A stretch of DNA of 64,000 nt from an uncultured Enterobacterales bacterium (GTDB taxonomy: Bacteria; Pseudomonadota; Gammaproteobacteria; Enterobacterales; Enterobacteriaceae), in assembly GCA_946478305.1 (NCBI GenBank), contig CAMLBO010000004.1, positions 47,394 through 111,393 of the forward strand, written 5' to 3'. Shown in pieces: positions 1-9,821 of the stretch. A program made the translations under genes and the position numbers. Numbering within the stretch: position 1 is the first letter of the stretch; each line of letters begins with the position of its first letter. The notes below the pieces were generated by a model. The model saw only the letters and a list, made by a program, of their open reading frames with translations. It had not been told where the DNA came from and searched no databases.

Positions 1-951
1 GCTTCTTTCGGCGCGCACCCTGATTTCGGCGTGGCGCTGGAGCGTACCGTGACTGAACTGCTGCAAGGCCGCAGCCTGAAAGACCTGGACGTATTCACCG
101 CACCGACCTTCGACGACGAAGAAGTTGCTGAACACGCTAACCTCGAAACTCACTTCATCGATTCCAGCGGTTTGATTTCGTGGGATATGTTCAAGCAGGA
201 TGCCGACTACCCGTTCGCTGACTGGAGCTTCAGCGGCACGACAGAACAAGAATTTGCCACGCTGATGGCAATTTTTGATAAAGAAGATGCCGAAGTTTAC
301 ATCGCTGATTACGAACATCTCGACGTATACGCTTGCCGCATCATTGTGCCTGGGATGTCCGATATCTATCCTGCAGAAGATTTATTGCTGGCTAATAACA
401 TCATGGGTGCTCACCTGCGCGAGCAGCTGCTGGCCCTGCCGGGCAGTGATTTACCCAAAGAAGCCTATCTGGAGATGATCACCCAACTCGATGACGAAGG
501 TCTGGATGACTTTACCCGCGTAAGGGAATTACTGGGTATCGCCAGCGGTAAAGACAATGGCTGGTACACACTGCGCGTGGGTGAACTGAAGTCCATGCTG
601 GCTCTGGCTGGCGGGGATAGGGATCAGGCACTGACCTGGGCTGAATGGGCGCATGAATTTAACTCATCGGTTTACAGCAACGAGCGCAACAACTACTACC
701 GTTGCCTGCAAACTTTACTGCAGCTTGCATTGGAAGAAGACCGCTCCCCTGAGCAGTACTATGGCGCTTTCGTCAAAATGTATGGTCAGGATGCAGTCGA
801 TACCGCTTCAGCAGCCATCAGCGGAGAAGAGCGTTTCCACGGTCTGTTCGCTGTGGATACTGACCTACGGGCCCTTCCTGCTCATCAGGGATTGCTTGCT
901 GCATATGAAAAACTGCAGGTGGCTAAACGTCGTCACTGGTCTAAAGCCTGA
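1..951 (+). CDS. ycaO: YcaO, C-terminal part (cut by window start)
   Basis: This is the C-terminal 316 residues of YcaO. In E. coli, YcaO is linked to RimO-dependent beta-methylthiolation of ribosomal protein S12, and the family performs ATP-dependent amide activation. The frame is already open at base 1, so the start is upstream of the window. The E. coli protein is about 586 residues, so roughly 270 are missing. What remains is the end of the YcaO core and the helical C-terminal region, ending AKRRHWSKA. The ATP-binding residues lie mostly in the missing part, so activity cannot be judged. It sits upstream of focA-pflB on the same strand, as in E. coli, and an intrinsic terminator follows at 984-1012. 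The GTG at 31 is internal and is not a start. Confidence 0.93.
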   Translation, partial: ASFGAHPDFGVALERTVTELLQGRSLKDLDVFTAPTFDDEEVAEHANLETHFIDSSGLISWDMFKQDADYPFADWSFSGTTEQEFATLMAIFDKEDAEVYIADYEHLDVYACRIIVPGMSDIYPAEDLLLANNIMGAHLREQLLALPGSDLPKEAYLEMITQLDDEGLDDFTRVRELLGIASGKDNGWYTLRVGELKSMLALAGGDRDQALTWAEWAHEFNSSVYSNERNNYYRCLQTLLQLALEEDRSPEQYYGAFVKMYGQDAVDTASAAISGEERFHGLFAVDTDLRALPAHQGLLAAYEKLQVAKRRHWSKA

Positions 952-983
952 TTTAAAACCTTCTATACAGATTAAAGTCTTAC

Positions 984-1012
984 AACCGGTGGCCATGGCT
1001 ACCGGTTTTTTT
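984..1012 (+). terminator. Intrinsic terminator after ycaO
   Basis: A near-perfect palindrome with arms AACCGGT (984-990) and ACCGGTT (1001-1007) is followed by a run of T. It lies 32 bases after the ycaO stop and should separate ycaO from the focA-pflB transcription unit. Confidence 0.85.
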
Positions 1013-1386
1013 ATGTCATGGGAAATTTGACTCAGGGTAAAAAGTGACGTGTAATTCGGCCGCATCGCGCCGTCGTTTAATCGCACGTATTTTACGCACC
1101 GTTAAATAACCGTGAATATATTATGCGCATTTACGGCCAAATTAATTACATTGCGCCCTAATAATTAACATAAAATCAGTGTGCGCCTTCGATGAATTCA
1201 ACTTTATTTGTAAGATTTAAAATGTTTTTATTTTATAAATTTCAATAAGATAATCCAATTTTTACTCCTTTAGTATAGGTGGAAAACGCCCCTAATATCC
1301 CCCCTTATGATCCAAGTCAATTTTTACGTTATACTGCTTTGCTAGTATCTCGTTGTGCAGTAGATAACCCTTAAGAGAGAGTTACT
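1013..1386 (+). promoter_or_regulatory. AT-rich upstream regulatory region of focA-pflB
   Basis: This 374-base AT-rich stretch contains no gene. In E. coli the matching region carries the multi-promoter FNR/ArcA/IHF-controlled pfl regulatory region. Here only the start-proximal FNR-type promoter (1307-1348) could be assigned with some support. I see no clear second promoter and no small ORF with a ribosome binding site. Confidence 0.6.
1307..1348 (+). promoter_or_regulatory. FNR-type class II promoter for focA-pflB
   Basis: The half-sites ATGAT and GTCAA, separated by CCAA (1307-1320), match 8 of 10 positions of the FNR consensus TTGAT-N4-ATCAA. A -10-like TAGTAT lies at 1343-1348. The implied transcription start near 1355 puts the FNR site centre at about -41.5, the canonical class II position. 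This fits the known oxygen control of pfl in E. coli. The assignment is by eye. Confidence 0.6.
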
Positions 1387-2244
1387 GTGAAAGCTGACAA
1401 CCCCTTCAATTTATTGTTACCCGCAGCTACAGCAAAAGTCGCTGAAGATGCCGGTGTTTATAAAGCCACTAAACAACCGCTGAAAACTTTTTATTTAGCG
1501 ATAACAGCTGGCGTTTTTATTTCCATTGCTTTTGTTTTCTATATCACATCAACCACCGGCACTGCGGCCGTTCCTTTTGGTCTGGCAAAACTGGTTGGGG
1601 GGATCTGCTTCTCACTGGGCCTGATGTTGGTCGTCGTTTGTGGTGCTGACCTTTTCACGTCTACTGTACTGATCGTTATTGCCAAGGCCAGTGGCCGAAT
1701 AACTTGGGGTCAATTGGCGTGTAACTGGATCAACGTCTACATTGGTAACCTGTTTGGTGCCCTGTTCTTCGTCGCACTGATCTGGTTCTCAGGTGAACAC
1801 ATGACCGATAATGGTCTGTGGGGACTCAATGTTCTACAAACCGCAGACCACAAGATGCATCACACTTTCATCGAAGCCGTGTGTCTCGGTATTCTCGCAA
1901 ACCTGATGGTCTGTCTGGCAGTATGGATGAGTTACTCAGGCCGAAGCCTGATGGACAAGATGTTCGCCATGATCCTTCCTGTCGCCATGTTTGTTGCCAG
2001 CGGTTTTGAGCACAGCATTGCCAATATGTTTATGATTCCACTGGGTATTGTCATTAAGAACTTTGCATCTCCTGAGTTCTGGCATGCCGTTGGAACCACA
2101 CCAGCACAATTCGCAGAACTGAATATCAGTAACTTTATCATCGACAACCTGATCCCCGTCACTATCGGGAACATCATTGGTGGTGGTCTGATGGTAGGAC
2201 TCACATACTGGGTAATATATCTCCGCGATGAGCAGCATCACTGA
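1387..2244 (+). CDS. focA: Formate channel FocA
   Basis: FocA is a pentameric inner-membrane formate channel of the formate/nitrite transporter family. It exports, and at low pH re-imports, formate made by pyruvate formate-lyase. The protein has 285 residues, the same as E. coli FocA, and aligns throughout, with six hydrophobic segments. The conserved gating residues His209 (in GFEHSIANM) and Thr91 (in LFTSTVL) are both present at the same numbering. Translation starts at GTG 1387 after a purine-rich AAGAGAGAG; the N-terminus MKADNPF matches E. coli exactly. pflB follows after 76 bases with no terminator, so the two are co-transcribed. Expression should be anaerobically induced through the upstream FNR-type site. 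Confidence 0.98.
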   Translation: MKADNPFNLLLPAATAKVAEDAGVYKATKQPLKTFYLAITAGVFISIAFVFYITSTTGTAAVPFGLAKLVGGICFSLGLMLVVVCGADLFTSTVLIVIAKASGRITWGQLACNWINVYIGNLFGALFFVALIWFSGEHMTDNGLWGLNVLQTADHKMHHTFIEAVCLGILANLMVCLAVWMSYSGRSLMDKMFAMILPVAMFVASGFEHSIANMFMIPLGIVIKNFASPEFWHAVGTTPAQFAELNISNFIIDNLIPVTIGNIIGGGLMVGLTYWVIYLRDEQHH

Positions 2245-2320
2245 GTACCGTGAAGTGCTCGTCACGACAGGTTTACAAACCGATTTTTAAAAGAAAGCCA
2301 AATTAGAAGGTAGGTGCATA

Positions 2321-4603
<2,283 letters not shown>

Positions 4604-4635
4604 GAGCATCAGCCCGCGTTAAGCAGGCATAAGGT

Positions 4636-4666
4636 AAAGGCTCCACACATGTGGAGCCTTTATTTC
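4636..4666 (+). terminator. Intrinsic terminator after pflB
   Basis: An 11-bp perfect stem with arms AAAGGCTCCAC (4636-4646) and GTGGAGCCTTT (4651-4661), a four-base loop and a T-rich tail. It would end or attenuate the focA-pflB transcript before pflA. Confidence 0.88.
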
Positions 4667-4984
4667 ATCCCCATTTCGACTATCGAAAGTTTCGAATAGT
4701 CTGTTTTGCCAGACATCTCCCGGTGATGGATCTCTGGCAAAGCAGTTCCGCAATGCCACAAATCCAGAGTAATTTGAGTCAAGCAAAGACGGCTGTTTTT
4801 GGTAGAGAAAGGCGACTTGAAGTATGAAGGGTAATCAACCTTGCTGTTTGTCTGTTATTATTAGCGAGTAGCTACAAGAGAATACCCTGAAACATTATGG
4901 GTTCCCTTTCAGTTTATCTCTGCCAGGCCAGCATCCGCGCATTTAGACTGCAACTTATTGGTCAATATTGGAGAAAAACCCGCA
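4667..4984 (+). other. Structured spacer between pflB and pflA
   Basis: This 318-base spacer has no gene. It contains two inverted repeats in a row. The first is GACTAT/ATAGTC at 4678-4701, with CGAAA/TTTCG inside. The second is TTTGCCAGA/TCTGGCAAA at 4705-4741, with CATC/GATG inside. A stretch at 4812-4834 (ACTTGAAGTATGAAGGGTA) resembles the right end of an ERIC element (consensus core CTTGAAGTATGACGGGTA). A separate pflA promoter is expected here, but I could not pin one down. The Shine-Dalgarno of pflA is GGAGA at 4970-4974. Confidence 0.55.
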
Positions 4985-5725
4985 ATGTCAGTTCAAGGTC
5001 GTATCCACTCTTATGAATCCTGCGGCACAGTCGATGGCCCAGGTATACGTTTTATCGTCTTCTTCCAGGGTTGCCTGATGCGTTGCCTCTATTGCCATAA
5101 CCGCGATACATGGGATACGCACGGCGGCAAAGAGATCAATGTTGAAGATCTAATGAAAGAAGTGGTGACCTATCGTCACTTTATGAATGCCTCAGGCGGT
5201 GGCGTCACAGCATCCGGCGGGGAAGCTATCCTGCAGGCTGAATTTGTCCGCGACTGGTTCCGCGCCTGCCAAGAGGAAGGTATTAACACCTGTCTGGATA
5301 CCAACGGTTTTGTGCGTCGCTATGATCCGGTGATTGATGAATTACTTGATGTGACCGATTTAGTCATGCTTGACCTGAAGCAGATGAATGATGAAATTCA
5401 TCAAAAACTGGTTGGTGTTTCCAATCACCGTACCCTGGATTTCGCCCGTTATTTAGCTAAGCGCAATCAGCGTACCTGGATCCGTTATGTCGTGGTTCCG
5501 GGATGGTCAGATGATGATGAATCAGCGCATATGTTAGGTGAATTTACCAAAGACATGACCAACATCGAAAAAATTGAGCTGCTGCCTTATCACGAACTGG
5601 GCAAGCATAAATGGACAGCGATGGGTGAAGAGTACGGTCTGGATGGCGTCAACCCACCGACAAAAGAGATCATGGATCGCGTAAAAGGGATACTTGAAGG
5701 ATACGGGCATAAAGTCATTTATTAA
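4985..5725 (+). CDS. pflA: Pyruvate formate-lyase activating enzyme
   Basis: PflA is a radical SAM enzyme that abstracts hydrogen from the C-terminal glycine of PflB to generate the stable glycyl radical. The [4Fe-4S]-binding motif CxxxCxxC is Cys30, Cys34 and Cys37, in GCLMRCLYC. The protein is 246 residues from ATG 4985, exactly the E. coli length and starting MSVxGRIHS. A TTG at 4958 would add nine residues but is less likely, because GGAGA at 4970-4974 is correctly spaced for 4985. It is downstream of pflB but separated by a terminator and about 380 bases, so it probably also has its own promoter. A bidirectional terminator follows. Confidence 0.98.
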   Translation: MSVQGRIHSYESCGTVDGPGIRFIVFFQGCLMRCLYCHNRDTWDTHGGKEINVEDLMKEVVTYRHFMNASGGGVTASGGEAILQAEFVRDWFRACQEEGINTCLDTNGFVRRYDPVIDELLDVTDLVMLDLKQMNDEIHQKLVGVSNHRTLDFARYLAKRNQRTWIRYVVVPGWSDDDESAHMLGEFTKDMTNIEKIELLPYHELGKHKWTAMGEEYGLDGVNPPTKEIMDRVKGILEGYGHKVIY

Positions 5726-5750
5726 TTCTATCCCTGTAAATGCCACAATA

Positions 5751-5788
5751 AAAACGCCCAGCCAATATTATCGGCGGGCGTTTTTGTT
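5751..5788. terminator. Bidirectional terminator between pflA and ycaD
   Basis: Arms AAAACGCCC (5751-5759) and GGGCGTTTT (5776-5784), with inner GCC/GGC pairing, flanked by A and T runs on either side. It lies between the convergent genes pflA and ycaD and can serve both. Confidence 0.85.
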
Positions 5789-5822
5789 TTGCAGTAATGT
5801 CGCTTTTACGTTTGCCTAAAGG

Positions 5823-6968
5823 TCAGGCCGCTGCCACTGGGTTTTGATGTTTGTCTGCCTTACGCAGCAGAACCACCAGATATATCAGTGCGACTACCGC
5901 GATCATCACAAACAGCAGGCGGTCAGAATAACTCTGCATCAGCATTGCCGTCATCGTTGGCCCTGCCAGGCTACCGATGGTGTAACTCATCAACAACGCC
6001 TGATTCATTGCCACCAGCTCGTCAGGGTTGACCTTCTCGCAGGCCCATGACATCGCAACCGGATAGAGCGTGAACCCCGCACAGCCCAGAATAAACAGCG
6101 TCGGTGCCATCGCATAACCACTGAGCATCGCGATGCTGCCCAAAATCACCACAAAAACCTGTACGCGTAAAACTATCAAACGCCCATAACGGTCAGCCAG
6201 TCGCCCTACTGGCCATTGGCCGATGATCCCGGAGCTTACCAGCAGAGCCATCCAGTAACCTACATCGGCATCGCTCATTCCCTGATGATTCAAGAAAAGC
6301 GGCATCAGACCATAAAGTGACCCTAAGATAATACCGGAAATCACACAGCCATTGATACCCAGCCGCGCACTACGGCGCTTGAGCATCGGCCACACGCTCG
6401 TATGTGGCTGCTCGCTGTCCTGATTAGTGATATGAGTGAAAAGCAACGGCAGCATGGCGATCACTATTAGCGCGGTCACCCACGGCAGCACATTGAATAG
6501 TTCGGTAGAAACCATGCCGAGCAACAGCTGGCCGAAAACGGTTCCGATGTAATAGATGATCATGTAGGCCGCTAGCAACTGACCACGGTTTTTTACCGTT
6601 CCGCTGCGTAGTAATGCACTTTCAACCACCACCCAAATGAGTGCGCATCCCATACCCGCAACAAAACGCCAGCCAATCCAACTCCAGAAGGTCATGGACA
6701 GTGCCAGACCGGCAGTGGCGACAGCAAAAACGAGGCACGAAAGGTAATAGCTGCGGTTAAATCCGATGCGTTTGATCAGCAGACCCGCGATCAGCGTACC
6801 CACCAGATTCCCGGAGTAATAGGAAGAACTGACCAGCCCGACCTGCCAAGTCGGCAACATTTCATGGCTCAGCCAAAGGGGCACCAGCGTATTCAGAACA
6901 GCAATGGAAACTGTCAGTAAGAGGAGCCCACAGAGTAATAACATTACCGGGCGAGAATAGGCGGACAT
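5823..6968 (-). CDS. ycaD: MFS transporter YcaD
   Basis: This is a predicted twelve-helix major facilitator superfamily permease of the inner membrane. Its substrate is unknown. At 381 residues it is nearly the length of E. coli YcaD (382) and aligns from MSxYxRPVMLLL to the end. The MFS loop motif appears as GRLADRYGR in the loop between the two halves. In E. coli ycaD is also near focA-pfl and dmsABC, so synteny supports the name. It is transcribed on its own, downstream of the dms cluster on the same strand with a 139-base gap. No regulatory site was recognised. Confidence 0.95.
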   Translation of the reverse strand: MSAYSRPVMLLLCGLLLLTVSIAVLNTLVPLWLSHEMLPTWQVGLVSSSYYSGNLVGTLIAGLLIKRIGFNRSYYLSCLVFAVATAGLALSMTFWSWIGWRFVAGMGCALIWVVVESALLRSGTVKNRGQLLAAYMIIYYIGTVFGQLLLGMVSTELFNVLPWVTALIVIAMLPLLFTHITNQDSEQPHTSVWPMLKRRSARLGINGCVISGIILGSLYGLMPLFLNHQGMSDADVGYWMALLVSSGIIGQWPVGRLADRYGRLIVLRVQVFVVILGSIAMLSGYAMAPTLFILGCAGFTLYPVAMSWACEKVNPDELVAMNQALLMSYTIGSLAGPTMTAMLMQSYSDRLLFVMIAVVALIYLVVLLRKADKHQNPVAAA

Positions 6969-7107
6969 AGGGAGTTGGCGACCACGAATGCGAAGAAATT
7001 GCGCGCATCATGCCACCGGCGGATTAAAAGTCAATCAGCTGAAAACCGGCTTAAGCACGAACTGCAGGTCGATGATTCATTTCGCTCATCAAGGACGAGG
7101 GACGGTA

Positions 7108-7668
7108 TCAAACCTGCATTAGTGACAAATTAATATCGCCATGATAACAAACGAGTTTACATTTCCCACAACCGTTACAAAGCATATTATCCACGACAGG
7201 TTGATTCTGTTGATTAAAAAATATTGCCGTGCGCGGACACGTAATCTCGCACATCCTGCACAGGTCATCCATGCGTCCAAGACATTGGTCGGAAATAACC
7301 GGACGCAGGCCGGTATCCATGGGCTGCGTGAGGTTGAGCGCCCCGCGATGACAGATCTCAGTGCATTTACCGCAAAAATCACATTCGGCAAATTCGATAT
7401 TCATCTGTGCTTTGCCGTTATCGAGTGCAATAACGCCTACCGGACAAGCGTCCCGACAGGCGCCACACCCATCGCAGGCCTGCATAAAAAGCGGTTCGGC
7501 AACAGCCTGCGGTGGCCGGGCCACCTGCCGGTGTAAGGAGTCCTCCTCAAGGCTGATTTGTATTGCACGCTGTCCTGGCGCAAATAAGCCACGGAAAAGC
7601 CCGCGCCGGCTGACCGTGCGTGAACTCATCCATACACGATAATAGCCAGAATCGCGAGAGTCACTCAT
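7108..7668 (-). CDS. NapF-like polyferredoxin, last gene of dms operon
   Basis: A 186-residue iron-sulfur protein with four cysteine clusters: CDGCGACRDACP, CDFCGKCTEIC, a third using CLGRMDDLCRMCEITC, and CNGCGKCKLVC. This is the layout of NapF-type ferredoxins, which are cytoplasmic proteins thought to help mature or donate electrons to molybdoenzymes. The N-terminus has SRRGLFRGL, a NapF-like arginine pair, but no hydrophobic signal core. Its ATG overlaps the dmsD stop (TAATGA, sharing base 7668), so translation is probably coupled and it belongs to the dms operon. E. coli dmsABC has no such gene. It could instead be an independent electron-transfer protein. The family is clear; the exact role is inferred. 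Confidence 0.85.
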   Translation of the reverse strand: MSDSRDSGYYRVWMSSRTVSRRGLFRGLFAPGQRAIQISLEEDSLHRQVARPPQAVAEPLFMQACDGCGACRDACPVGVIALDNGKAQMNIEFAECDFCGKCTEICHRGALNLTQPMDTGLRPVISDQCLGRMDDLCRMCEITCPRTAIFFNQQNQPVVDNMLCNGCGKCKLVCYHGDINLSLMQV

Positions 7669-8276
7669 TAGCGATATAACTCATGTACAACAGCGGCCAG
7701 TGAGCACTCGTCTTTCCAACCAGCCAGCGTGGTTTGCGTTAATTGAGCAATTCCCTGATAAAAGGGATGTACTGCGCCCTGCTCCAGCAGGGTCAAATAA
7801 CGGAAAGCCCAGGGGAAAAAATGCGTCGCCAAAAATTCTTCCAGCAACGCAGGGGAATTTTCGGCGAGCCATGCTGACATCATCAGCATCAAGCCAATGT
7901 GATCTTCTGGCTCGGCATGGACTTGATGAGTCTCAATACCGTGCAGACGCATCCATTTGCGTAAGTTCAGGGTTGAATCGCCAAACAGTACGCTTTCCCT
8001 ATCCAGATAAACCGATCCCCATGGAGGTGCCGGCAGCGCATAGGGTCCAACAAACAGACGCTGGAAGGCCTCTTCTTGTGTCTCGCTATCTTGTGTACTT
8101 TTGCCTAACAGCGCAGCGATAGGTTGTAAATGTTCTGACTCACCATAAGGCCAGTCCTGCTCCCACTGCCCGCTTTGTAACCATTGAATGAGCGACTGCA
8201 CCTGCTCTGAATGGGGGGGGGAATATAAGAGCGAACCTAAGATTTTGCCGGTAGCGGCGATGGTTTCTGCTGACAT
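7668..8276 (-). CDS. dmsD: DmsD, twin-arginine leader-binding chaperone
   Basis: A cytoplasmic chaperone of the TorD/DmsD family that binds the Tat signal peptide of DmsA/YnfE/F-type subunits and holds them until cofactor insertion is complete. The protein is 202 residues from ATG 8276 (E. coli DmsD 204). Strong family segments are RLFVGPxALPxPPWGSVxLDRESVLFGDSTL and the EPEDHxGxxLLMxAWLAEN region. A longer frame extends 13 codons upstream, but MSAETIAATGKILG gives the family-typical start. It sits in the operon right after dmsC, where in E. coli it follows ynfEFGH. A run of nine G (C on the coding strand) at 8213-8221 encodes the Ser-Pro-Pro stretch. Confidence 0.95.
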   Translation of the reverse strand: MSAETIAATGKILGSLLYSPPHSEQVQSLIQWLQSGQWEQDWPYGESEHLQPIAALLGKSTQDSETQEEAFQRLFVGPYALPAPPWGSVYLDRESVLFGDSTLNLRKWMRLHGIETHQVHAEPEDHIGLMLMMSAWLAENSPALLEEFLATHFFPWAFRYLTLLEQGAVHPFYQGIAQLTQTTLAGWKDECSLAAVVHELYR

Positions 8277-8333
8277 AAATAACTCATGTTGAGAACGCGC
8301 ATTGCCATTAAGCAATGCGCGGAAAGAAAAAGA

Positions 8334-9191
8334 TTAACTGCCGATAGCCATGCCCACGGTCATATGCAGACCATAGAAAATAGCACGACCAATCAATTCG
8401 CCGGCGAACACCAGCACAAAGCCCAATGTCAGCGATGCCAGTGCAGGACGGTTACGCAGGATCAGCGGGCAAATCCAGCATCCAAGTCCCAGAATAACCA
8501 GCACCAGTCGCCATACGGACAGAGCGCCATATTGCGAAACTAGAGCGGAAGCGGCCTGGACAGAACTGTTGATGGCCGCAAGACCAGCACTCTGCGTCAC
8601 CACGGAGGCCACGCTGACCACCAGTGCAACCCCGCTAATTATCGGCAACAGACGCAGTGCGCAGCCCTGGATATTAGACACACGCAACAGCAATGCCCCG
8701 AGTAGCGGACCGCCAATCAACACTGTCAGACAAAAATTCAAGGTGGTATAGCTGTTATCCCAGGTAGGTACGGTATCGATTTCATACACGCGACACATGG
8801 CATAAACCAAGCCCACACCCGCCACCATAGTAACAATCAGCCAGACTTTACCCAGCGCCTGCGGCATTTTGTTCAGCACAGCCAGCAGCCAATAAATGCC
8901 ACCCAGCGCAAAGAACAGGGAACCGCTGCCGATTTCATTGCTCAGTGGCGAAGCACCCAGTCGGTTCAGCGAGTTAAATGCCCGGAGCGGAGAACCCAGA
9001 TGCAACACCGAGGCGATAAACGCAATCGCCATCAGTACCCACAGGAAAAACATCGACAGATGAATACGTCGCGTCTCTTCCTGGCTGCGTTTTCCGAGCA
9101 ACGCCAGCGCTAAAACGATAAAACCACCCACTACGCACTGCCCAAGAACGGTAAAGACCATTAAAGGCCATTCATGCCATCCGTTTCCCAT
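8334..9191 (-). CDS. dmsC: DmsC, membrane anchor and quinol-oxidising subunit
   Basis: The integral membrane subunit of DMSO reductase. It anchors DmsAB to the periplasmic face of the inner membrane and oxidises menaquinol. It has 285 residues, close to E. coli DmsC (287) and YnfH (284), with about eight hydrophobic helices and the starting segment GxGWHEWPLMxFTxLGQ typical of the family. The start ATG follows the dmsB stop by one base (TGAGATG), and GGAGG lies inside the last codons of dmsB, so the two are translationally coupled. Confidence 0.96.
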   Translation of the reverse strand: MGNGWHEWPLMVFTVLGQCVVGGFIVLALALLGKRSQEETRRIHLSMFFLWVLMAIAFIASVLHLGSPLRAFNSLNRLGASPLSNEIGSGSLFFALGGIYWLLAVLNKMPQALGKVWLIVTMVAGVGLVYAMCRVYEIDTVPTWDNSYTTLNFCLTVLIGGPLLGALLLRVSNIQGCALRLLPIISGVALVVSVASVVTQSAGLAAINSSVQAASALVSQYGALSVWRLVLVILGLGCWICPLILRNRPALASLTLGFVLVFAGELIGRAIFYGLHMTVGMAIGS

Positions 9192-9192
9192 C

Positions 9193-9810
9193 TCAAACCT
9201 CCTTCGGGTTAGCCAGATATCCAGTGGTATCGCCTACTGGACGGCAATTCGCATTGGGTTTAATGACAATATTCGGTTTAGTGAACTGCGCGCCGGGCAG
9301 CGGCGCGACCTGTGCCAGCGTGCCATATTTCGCACGCAGCTCTTCGATCGGTGCCATGTCCAGCGCACGCAGCGGGCAAGACTCCACGCAAATAGGTTTC
9401 TTGCCATCCGCGACGCGTTCATAGCAGCCGTCGCACTTGGTCATGTGGCCTTTCGCCGCGTTATATTGCGGTGCACCGTACGGACATGCCATGTGACAAT
9501 AACGACAGCCGATGCAGATATCTTCGTTAACCACCACAAAGCCATCATCACGTTTGTGCATTGCGCCGCTCGGACAGACTTTGGTACAAGCCGGATCTTC
9601 ACAGTGGTTACAGGCAATCGAAAGATAGTAAGCAAAAACATTCTGATGCCAACCGTCGCCATCCTGTTGCCAGTCCCCTCCGGCGTATTCGTAAATACGT
9701 CGAAAGCTCACATCTGGCGTCAAATTTTTGAAATCTTTGCACGCCAGTTCACAGGTCTTACAACCGGTGCAACGGCTCGAATCAATATAAAAACCATATT
9801 GGGTTGTCAT
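9193..9810 (-). CDS. dmsB: DmsB, four-cluster iron-sulfur subunit
   Basis: The electron-transfer subunit of the DMSO reductase complex. It carries four [4Fe-4S] clusters that pass electrons from DmsC to the catalytic subunit. It has 205 residues, the same as E. coli DmsB and YnfG. Cysteine motifs are CTGCKTCELACKD near the N-terminus, CNHCEDPACTKVCP, CIGCRYCHMACPYG, and CDGCYERV with the later CVESCP. It lies 11 bases after dmsA in the same operon. It may serve both upstream catalytic subunits, because only one B and one C gene are present. Confidence 0.97.
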   Translation of the reverse strand: MTTQYGFYIDSSRCTGCKTCELACKDFKNLTPDVSFRRIYEYAGGDWQQDGDGWHQNVFAYYLSIACNHCEDPACTKVCPSGAMHKRDDGFVVVNEDICIGCRYCHMACPYGAPQYNAAKGHMTKCDGCYERVADGKKPICVESCPLRALDMAPIEELRAKYGTLAQVAPLPGAQFTKPNIVIKPNANCRPVGDTTGYLANPKEV

Positions 9811-9821
9811 GTGTTATTCCT

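Noticed and set aside
1189..1202. TTCGATGAATTCAA as a second FNR site upstream of focA
   Set aside because: It matches only 6 of 10 consensus positions and has no correctly spaced -10.
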